Part shown: in pieces, positions 32,112-39,705 of the stretch
Position numbering within the stretch: the first letter of the stretch is position 1
How the letters are laid out: each line of letters begins with the position of its first letter
NCBI GenBank assembly: GCA_943704495.1
Contig: CALSCR010000784.1
Coordinates: 1 to 39,705, forward strand
Source: Pigoraptor chileana
Taxonomy: Eukaryota; Opisthokonta; Filasterea
Direction of reading: 5' to 3'
Length of the DNA stretch: 39,705 bases
Notes under the pieces: model-generated
Database searches by the model: none
Seen by the model: only the letters and a program-made list of their open reading frames with translations
What the model was told of the DNA's origin: nothing
Position numbers and translations under genes: made by a program

Positions 32112-35100
32112 TTGACAGATGGGAGTCCTGGGAAGGTGAAGACTAATGGAAAGAGAAAAGTATGAGACAAAGCGTGAAATGGAAAAGAAGACGACAGTTC
32201 TGGACATCAGAAAGGGGGATCAGCACGGCAAACCTCAAGCGTGAAACGTTATTGTTACTTACTTTTCGCTGCGGAGGGTGGACTGAGAATAAAGTGCAGC
32301 CAACGCCTACACTCGCATTCAGTTTTGAAAAGAAAACATGGTGTTGCCAGTGACTGCGACAGAGTTATAACAGGAAGAAAACAGCGGGATGAAGGATTGG
32401 CGGATGCGGTCTGTGTGCCGTGGCATGCGTGGGGAGTGGACAGACACATTCAACTGGGCCTCAGTGACACTGTGTGTCGCACAGAGTGTCACCGACCAGC
32501 CTCAGTATTATGTGCACTCAGTATTATGTGCACTCAGAGTGAGTCTCGTCTTCTTCAGTCGCGCGCCGGTGCGTTACAACTTGTCGGTCAAGTGGTCGCC
32601 AGTATGTATTATGCGAGATCTCGGCCAGTTTTAGTTGATATTTCGGCTATAATAGGAACGAGCTGGTGCCCACATTCGGCGGCGGCATGCCGTCAGTCGT
32701 TGCCAGCATCCCGAACGAGTGGAACAGATGTGACATGTCGGTGTGCCGTGCTCCGAGCCGTGCCGCCTGAACTGGCAAATCCTGATACTGACAGTTCCGA
32801 GTGGCAACTAGTGATAAACGACGGTCGCTTATGGAGATTTATCGGCTCCGACGACGGTCAGGCGCGGAGGCCAAGTTCCGGCCGCGCAGCCAGTGAGCTG
32901 TCGGCAGGTCTCGGACTGGTGGCGCGACCCATGATTTTGGTCACACCACGGCCACTGAGTGAGCAAAACCTGTCGGTAACTCAAACAAGACATCCAGTAT
33001 AGTCGGCTGCTGTAGAATGCGGCCAGTCTTTTTGGGTGCTGCAATCTGCCGTGTATGAACTAGTACTGATCAAGCCGGCCAGTTGGCAATCACTGGGACA
33101 GAGCCGCTGACCCGGCACCGCGCCACGGAGTATCATTGGAACTGTGCGGACCACATTGTCCGGCCCCGGCCAGGCATGTACGGGGTCATGTACGTCGGCA
33201 TGGAGGCCTGTGCTCGGGGTCGACTGTGCAAACGACAGAACCGCATTTGCCGTCCTTGTGTTACAGTGTGGAGGTGCAACACAAGGCGCCGCGGGACAGA
33301 CAACTGGCCTCGCCCAATCCGAGTCAAGGGCAAACGGTGCGTGTGATGCCGGGTCACCAACAGTTGTTCAGCAGCGTGAGCTATTCAGATAGTTGCCTGT
33401 GACACCCGGCATCGCAGGTCTGTGTAAGCCTACATCTTAAGCATTATCCTTATTACTTTCCCATTTGGTTCAGGTCTCAAATCGCACTGCGCAATTCTGT
33501 GCGGGTTCATTACTAACAAAAGACAACGCCGTCGACTTCTATAATACAGGGCTGCGCTGTCGTTCCAACTCGCGCTTCTGGAAGAGGCGTACGTGCTGTC
33601 AGCATGACAGACCACATCCGAGAGATCGACAGTGTGAAGTGCCGGTCGGATTGGGGTCGCGCGAGTGGCAAGTGTGTGTGCGGTCAGGGTGATTGCTTTG
33701 CAATTGGAGAACTGCAATTGGTCTGTTACTTTGTCGTTCCTTCACACATCGTACATCACACTCCATACACGCACACGCACATCACACTCTATACATGCAC
33801 AAGCATGCGCACATCCCTCACCATACCGGCCCACAAGTAGTTCATATTCTAAGACGCACTCACGCACTCTATGCACGAACTCTGTACTCTGATCGCACAA
33901 GCACATCACATGTACAACTCTGTACGCACAGGTACCACACAACATACACACACGCACATCGCTCACACAGTGCACGCATGCATATCCGACTTATCAGCAC
34001 GCAAAGTGAGGGAGATGGTTGTGTGTTTGGGCATCCGCACGAACACACGCGGCAATGATTAGAATCACATGACGCACCGCCGCCATACTAACTGGCTCCA
34101 GACATGACACTGTCTGCGCATTGCATGGCAACTTTGCTCAGATTTGCCGGTGTTGCAAAACGCATCCGCCATCACCAACAGAGAAGAGACAGACTCCATA
34201 CCCCTTGTTGACGAGATACAGTATATTCTTTGTCGATCTCGTGTTGAACCGACTTGGGTTGTTGTCTTCTTTCCAACTTTCGTGATTGGGATGCAACCTA
34301 TCATTTGTCTGTGTGATCATTCTGTCTGCAGTTGCGATGTGCGTTTATTAATGTGCGGCAATCCAACCGACCGCAGTCTCATCTCGTTTGAATGCATGCT
34401 CGCAATTCACACAATCCATGCGCGTGTGATGGGACCTGCGTCAGAGCTTCAACATCCGGGTGGGAAGTGCAGCCCACAAACACCACCCCTGAGCCAACCG
34501 CACCAGCCGCAGTCGCAGCGCGGTCAGGTGGGCGCCGCACAAAGCACGGCTCGAGTAATGCATCGTCCTCTCAGGATCCGGTGAAGGTCGTGATGTCAAT
34601 GGGTGGTGGGCATGCGGCGACGTTGAATCACTCGCAGATGACGCAACAGGCGCAGGTGACGCACGCCGGACGGGGGCAGTTGGTGAAGACACGGGCAGTG
34701 ACGAAGATGACGACGAATTTGTGGAAGAAACAGAGGAGAAGGAGCGCGAAGAGAAGATATGCTTCAGTACTGGAGGACCTCCTCAAGAAGCCGTCGGCAT
34801 CGACACGTGACTTAACGTGTTTTGCGTTCTTTTAGCTGCGCATTGCTGGATCGCCAAGCTGTCAGCAAATACTGGCACGCACTCTCGTAGTCAATCGCCC
34901 GCGCAACCATCCCGTCCATGAGGGAGGGTGCCAGTTTGCCACTGCTACGCCGGGACTCGACGGATTTCATGATGGTACTTGTGCTCACATATTGCCGACA
35001 GGGCTGTGCTTTTACTGACCCGCCGGCAAGCCGCGCGAGACATTCCTGTCATTGCGCTGTTGCGGTCTGTGTGGCATTCTTTCAGTCAACAGCAGCCACT

Positions 35101-35521
35101 GCCAGTGTTGTAAGCGAATGCATGCCGACGCTAACTGGCTGAGACCGGCAGTCACGGAACTGAACTACAGTATGTCGTTGGATATCGCCGGCCCTGACTT
35201 CAGTGTTTACCAATGTAAAACATTGTGAAATCTACTAAAGACGCTGATACTACTGCCGTATAGTATGGAGCACAGATCGAATACATAGTGGCGCTAATAC
35301 TGTATCCTATAAGATGAGCTATAGTGTAACTTGCTGGCGCACATTACGATTATGTTTGTTGCCCGACAAAGCAGGATATTGAGTGTCATCAGTGTGACAG
35401 TTTTTGTCATGTTCACACTTCATAGCACAAAATCGCCGGCAGGCTATAGTATTTATCGAATCCCAGAACAATCAAGCAGTGTTGGCGAGTTTACGATTGA
35501 AATTGGGGAGAGCAAGACGAG
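32112..35521. other. 3.4 kb without a confident gene; possible gene remnants
   Basis: No model could be built with clean splicing. A long plus-strand open frame (32241-33002) lacks a recognised family and has Cys/Arg/Ser-rich composition typical of non-coding frames. A CA/AC-rich stretch lies at about 33740-33990. At about 34450-34830 there is Ser/Ala-rich, then strongly acidic (GSDEDDDEFVEETEEKEREE) potential coding sequence split by a frame change near 34580 and stopped at about 34810. It could be a decayed exon upstream of the large helicase-like ORF. Confidence 0.45.
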
Positions 35522-38500
35522 ATGGCGGACCCGGGAGGACGCGCCACGGCAGGCGACCGTGTTCCGTCCCTCACGCTGAAGCGTCCACGCACACTGGCAA
35601 TTGTATACGGCGGGACATCTGCCAATCGTGACGACACACAACGGCAAGCAAAGCGCCCAAAGCACACGCTGGGTTCACCTGAACCTACTTCGAAGGGGCG
35701 CACTCACAGAAGGATTCAGCGTAAGCGGCAATTCGAGAGTGAAGACAGCTCTGATGACTCTCACATCAATGCCACGGAGGACTCCAAAGAAAAGCCAGTG
35801 CCTGGCGCCATTCACAGGATGCCAGGACATAGTGATGCCACCAGTGCAGATATGGACGTCGCCCCAAACAAGCGACGACACATCGAACAACAATCAGCAA
35901 CTGAAGAAGTAAGCCAGCCGTCATCAGTGTTGCCAAGATCGAACGCTAACTCGGAAGATGAATCGGCCGATTCTCTTTTCTTCCGGCGTGTTTGGGAGCG
36001 CCTGTGGAGTACATTGACTGACAGTAAATCAGCAACGGCGATGCAATCGGGTGAAGGCACGAACATCGCATCGCAAGATAGGGCGTTGGAGGGAAACGTC
36101 CTCTTTCTGCTGACGTCAGAGTCGCCTCTGAGGGGGGTCTCTCTGAGTGACGATGACGTGCGGTGGTTTGCAAGCAAAGTCGCACTCGGGGGAAACTTAG
36201 TGTTTGCGCTCGCGCGCCTGGACGATGAGGGCATTATGCCCAAGACACACTTTATTGTCGAATTCGCAAGGGGAAACAGCGAATCTAAGAAGGACTTTGA
36301 AGAGTTTGACCGCATACCCACCAAAAGTCTGAAAAGCCGCATCATCCGCGATTCTACACGTGAGTTGCGCAATCAGTCTGCCAATGGTGGCGCACGTGTG
36401 ATCATTCCGCCAGGCGACCTTCCCACAGTGGTGGGGATCCTCGCAGACGACACTTTTGGAGCAAAGCTCTTCGCCGCCGCCGTTGAACTGGGAGTTCAGT
36501 ATGTCACGTGCGCATCCGCCGACATCGATGTACCTGCAGACGAGGGCGAATTGGACGAATCAAACACGGACAGTGACGATCACGATGAGCCGCCGCCCGT
36601 CAGTGATGCACTGAAGGACGTCGTACTCGAGGCACAGGCCGAGCGTCCCGTGGGTCTGTCGCACCTCCCCGAGGCGCTGTCAAAGCCGCGAAGTGACAAG
36701 ATCTTTCCTCTGCAGCAGTGCCTGGGCGACGTTCTCTTTGAGAGGATTGCCCACATACTCGCCGCAAAGGACACTCCTCTCGCTTCGTTTGAGCGGTTTG
36801 TCTTTCGTGTGATGACGGCGCGTTTTACGACGCTCGAAACGCAGACAGCCGATCGCCTGAGGGATATCGAGGACATTTTCGACACGGACGACTGGCGCGA
36901 ATCGCACGTCAAGCGGGTGGAGAGGGGCGATGGGGCGAAAACCGCGGCACCCGTTGGTTCAGGAGTCGATCGCATGGTTTACAACAAGGACATCGAGCAG
37001 CGCATGCACAACTTTTACGCACAGCTCATCGACGACCCATCCACACTTGGGCTTCTCATTGTCGACGAGTGTCACTACGGGGCAACCGCCAACCAAGCAT
37101 ACGACGTATTTGCCAACCTCGCCAGTCCAACAAACCCGAAAGACTTCAAGTGGAGCGTGAATATGGTCGACGATCTTCGCGCCCTGTGCACAAAGCGTGG
37201 AATGGCTGGGCTGACGTCATGCCACCAAATCGGCAATCTCGTCGTGCTGCTTGTGTCGGCGACGCCCTACAATCAGCTTTCAAAGTCAAGCAGGATTCCG
37301 GTGTGTCACTTGGTATCCAGTAGCAACGGCACGGAGTGCTTGAAGGCGGAGGATGACATCACTGGCGGCGACTGCATCATTGTGAGAGATGCACACGTTG
37401 TTGACTGGAGTGAGGGGCAGCTGCGGATGGGCGAGTCCTTTCGTCTGCTTGTGGCTCCATCCGCCATGCAATCCGACGACTGGGCATACCTCCGTGCAGA
37501 CACACTCGAGGGGCGGCTCTCATTCTCACCCGTTTCCCCCTCGGGTCTATTTACTCAGGCGATGGACGCTGTGATAGATCTCCCCGCCTCCGAGTCTGCG
37601 CATGCGACATTTTCATTCAATTCAGCGACGAAGTCATTGTCTGTGTCCACTGTGCAGGGGGACGGCACTTCAAAGGAAGCATTTCTGAGTGTGGATGGAA
37701 AGACAGTCGTCCTTGTCAATTCCCCCGACCGCGCTTCCGCATTTGAACTCGATCGGCGCGTTGCATACGATGTTGTGAGGATCAAGATAGCTGGGCATGA
37801 TGTGTGGATCAGCTATAACAAGCACACTCGGTCGCTTTGCGTCGACAAGAAGCAGTCTGGCCTGTGCACCGAATTCCTCGTGTGCCCCAGCAATACACGG
37901 GCGCCGTACTACCGATCGGTCAACTACTACATCAACTCGATGCGAAGCCACGCTACCGGAAATGCTTTAGTTCGCGGCGATGCATTTCTCAGTGATTTGT
38001 GCAGGGAATCGGCTGAGAAGCAGCGCGGAAAAGGTGGCAATCCACCGAAGAATGCCCTCACTCGTGACGACGCGCTGTCATGTGACTATGTGTACAGCAT
38101 CGTCCGTTTTGCGCTATTCTTCGAATGCTGCCTCACTGACGACGTCGCGGGCACTCCTAGAGCGCGGCCTGAGGAGCGGTTGGCAGAATTGCTCGGCAAC
38201 AGCGAAGAGTGGTGGCGGGATTGCGGCAAACGCGTGCAACGTGTACTGGAGGAAATCGAAAAGAACACGAAACTCCCTCTGAGAAAATACTGCCAGAAGT
38301 ATGCAGAGACGCTGAAAGCCGACTCGAATCCGTGGGCGTATCTTCTGCACGCGCCCGCTCTGCTGCACTCGGATGACGAAAATCTGGACGATACCTGGCT
38401 TGAAGCACGCAATGCGCTTTGCGAAGCCGCCGGGGTTGATTTGGACAGATTGTTTCATTCTTCGCGCACAGAGACGGACTTAATTGTCTCGAATCTCATT

Positions 38501-39705
38501 TCTGAGAGAGTGCAGCGGGTGGACGACAAGCGATACATGAAGGGATGCATGAAGATCGTGCGTGCGTCGTCGGTGAAGGACGGAAATCGGCTGTACGACA
38601 GTGTCTGTCTGGCGATCATGAAGACCGGCATGGGGAAAGTGTTCGCCGTCCTCCGCGAGTTTGACAAATGGTCGCTGAAGACGTCGTTTGAAAAAGTAAT
38701 CGGCGCACCAACGAGCGATTATGAGCGGAGGTGCGCAGAGGCCAAGCGTCACTGGCGTCAGCTTCTGCAGCCACCGCACCGCAAGTGCAAGGAGTGCGAT
38801 TGCAATCACCCCCGAATGGAACCTGAATCGTGGGATTGTTTGAGCTGCAAACATCTCCATAAGCCCATTACGCAATATGAGGACCTCGAGGATCTGCCGT
38901 GCATCCTCATTCTCGTTGACAGAGGCGGTATGGGCGACACATTTCCCCGCACGTTTGACTGCATGGACCTACGCACGTCGTACACAACAAGCGTTGGCGA
39001 GCTGAGTACCGTCGTTCAGGAGCTCGGGCGGATGTGTCGGTATGCAGCACCTGGCGGCAAGGTCCCGTATGCACTGGTTGGAGACGCCCTTGTGAGACTT
39101 CTTAACCAAGGCCTGCCGTCTCACTTTGCCGTTCGGAGCATGTTTGCATCGCATGATCGGTACCTTACATCAGCGCAAACTCACCCCGACTACCCGTGGC
39201 GCTACACATGTGGGCCCCCTCCCCCCTCCAAGCAAACCAAAAAGACCATCGAAAAAGAAGGAAAGGCGAAAAAGGAATCCGGTGTTCATCTCGACCAGCC
39301 CGACCGCGCCCTTGTACACCACGACGCACGGCTTATATTGCAGGCGGAGCCCCAGGTGGGCAAGACGGGGACTTATCTTGCTCTCATCCAGCGCATTCGT
39401 CGCTTGATCGACCAGCCCGACGTGCGCTGGCCTGGCGACATCACAGTCGACGACACATTCAACGAGAAGATGTGGGCGTATCCGTGCTACAAAGACATTG
39501 ACGGCGATCGCGAGATGGAGAAGTACACGCCGGGAGAGAGCAAGTACGATCAGATGGGTGCGCGCCCCTATACACGAGGCTTTATGTTCACACGCGAGGA
39601 GCTTGATGAGCGGTCGATGCGGGCATCGCAAGCAAGGGGGAAACGCGAGGATCAGCCGGCGTCAGAGAGCGATAAAGAGAGGGGTTTGGTGAACGGCCTT
39701 CCCGC
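35522..39705 (+). CDS. Large intronless helicase-like ORF with Walker A after motif VI, 3'-partial
   Basis: Open from the ATG at 35522 (first after an in-frame stop at 35498) to the window end, at least 1394 codons with no intron. Residues 1-190 are basic/acidic and disordered, with nuclear-signal-like KRPRT and KRPKH. A possible alpha/beta region follows (about 245-340), then an acidic patch (DESNTDSDDHDE). SF2-like motifs come next: LLIVDECHYG (DECH 515-518), VVLLVSATPYN (SAT 579-581), an LVDRGGMGDTFP segment (1131 on, motif V-like) and VVQELGRMCRY (QxxGRxxR 1166-1173). A zinc-ribbon-like CxxC pair sits at 1089/1092 and 1106/1109. There is no GKT before DECH. The only Walker A, AEPQVGKTGT (1275-1284), lies after motif VI. 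It is either a circularly permuted helicase or the first motif of a second module beyond the window. Function unknown; a mobile-element or DNA-processing role is possible. Bases lack the neighbours' introns and microsatellites. Confidence 0.85.
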   Translation, partial: MADPGGRATAGDRVPSLTLKRPRTLAIVYGGTSANRDDTQRQAKRPKHTLGSPEPTSKGRTHRRIQRKRQFESEDSSDDSHINATEDSKEKPVPGAIHRMPGHSDATSADMDVAPNKRRHIEQQSATEEVSQPSSVLPRSNANSEDESADSLFFRRVWERLWSTLTDSKSATAMQSGEGTNIASQDRALEGNVLFLLTSESPLRGVSLSDDDVRWFASKVALGGNLVFALARLDDEGIMPKTHFIVEFARGNSESKKDFEEFDRIPTKSLKSRIIRDSTRELRNQSANGGARVIIPPGDLPTVVGILADDTFGAKLFAAAVELGVQYVTCASADIDVPADEGELDESNTDSDDHDEPPPVSDALKDVVLEAQAERPVGLSHLPEALSKPRSDKIFPLQQCLGDVLFERIAHILAAKDTPLASFERFVFRVMTARFTTLETQTADRLRDIEDIFDTDDWRESHVKRVERGDGAKTAAPVGSGVDRMVYNKDIEQRMHNFYAQLIDDPSTLGLLIVDECHYGATANQAYDVFANLASPTNPKDFKWSVNMVDDLRALCTKRGMAGLTSCHQIGNLVVLLVSATPYNQLSKSSRIPVCHLVSSSNGTECLKAEDDITGGDCIIVRDAHVVDWSEGQLRMGESFRLLVAPSAMQSDDWAYLRADTLEGRLSFSPVSPSGLFTQAMDAVIDLPASESAHATFSFNSATKSLSVSTVQGDGTSKEAFLSVDGKTVVLVNSPDRASAFELDRRVAYDVVRIKIAGHDVWISYNKHTRSLCVDKKQSGLCTEFLVCPSNTRAPYYRSVNYYINSMRSHATGNALVRGDAFLSDLCRESAEKQRGKGGNPPKNALTRDDALSCDYVYSIVRFALFFECCLTDDVAGTPRARPEERLAELLGNSEEWWRDCGKRVQRVLEEIEKNTKLPLRKYCQKYAETLKADSNPWAYLLHAPALLHSDDENLDDTWLEARNALCEAAGVDLDRLFHSSRTETDLIVSNLISERVQRVDDKRYMKGCMKIVRASSVKDGNRLYDSVCLAIMKTGMGKVFAVLREFDKWSLKTSFEKVIGAPTSDYERRCAEAKRHWRQLLQPPHRKCKECDCNHPRMEPESWDCLSCKHLHKPITQYEDLEDLPCILILVDRGGMGDTFPRTFDCMDLRTSYTTSVGELSTVVQELGRMCRYAAPGGKVPYALVGDALVRLLNQGLPSHFAVRSMFASHDRYLTSAQTHPDYPWRYTCGPPPPSKQTKKTIEKEGKAKKESGVHLDQPDRALVHHDARLILQAEPQVGKTGTYLALIQRIRRLIDQPDVRWPGDITVDDTFNEKMWAYPCYKDIDGDREMEKYTPGESKYDQMGARPYTRGFMFTREELDERSMRASQARGKREDQPASESDKERGLVNGLP

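Noticed and set aside
32241-33002. 253-codon plus-strand open frame
   Set aside because: It begins at a non-ATG codon, has Cys/Arg/Ser-rich composition typical of chance frames, and shows no motif or neighbouring exons in phase.

Overview
The window is nuclear DNA of a eukaryote, most likely a flagellated, single-celled one. The evidence is many short spliceosomal introns (about 80-300 nt, mostly GT-AG), a BBS9 (PTHB1) gene that implies a BBSome and a cilium or flagellum, a sterol-type 3-ketoreductase, and dense CA/GT microsatellites. I cannot assign a phylum. All exon models were built by hand from splice signals, reading-frame phase and family resemblance. Models in which every exon joins in phase are the most reliable.

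Layout. 1-1275 (+): 3' part of an inositol-trisphosphate 5/6-kinase-like gene with frame problems. 3250-2108 (-): intronless P-loop NTPase, possibly of the RHS/Crinkler kind. 3542-6760 (+): RCC1 repeats followed by two BTB domains, 8 exons. 7761-9884 (+): formate/nitrite transporter, 7 exons. 10003/10071-10773 (+): PAS-like segment that can be spliced in frame onto the transporter. 13543-11587 (-): 4-exon coiled-coil protein, head to head with BBS9 at 14003-20730 (+, 20 exons, 849 aa). 26042-22020 (-): gamma-glutamyltranspeptidase-like secreted enzyme, 9 exons, with serine where the catalytic threonine is expected. 27814-27458 (-): small Gag1-clamp-like protein, head to head with a HSD17B7-like 3-ketosteroid reductase at 28268-30555 (+, 7 exons) whose first intron looks like a U12-type AT-AC intron. 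32111-30780 (-): unfamiliar 4-exon protein with an Asn run and a seven-residue coiled-coil repeat. 35522-39705+ (+): very long intronless ORF with DECH, SAT and QxxGRxxR helicase motifs and a Walker A motif after them instead of before. It runs off the window.

The genes do not form a pathway; this is ordinary eukaryotic housekeeping order interrupted by accessory intronless ORFs. The most unusual items are the apparently permuted helicase ORF, the possible transporter-PAS fusion, the AT-AC intron, and two introns whose 5' splice-site sequence has been multiplied by tandem duplication.
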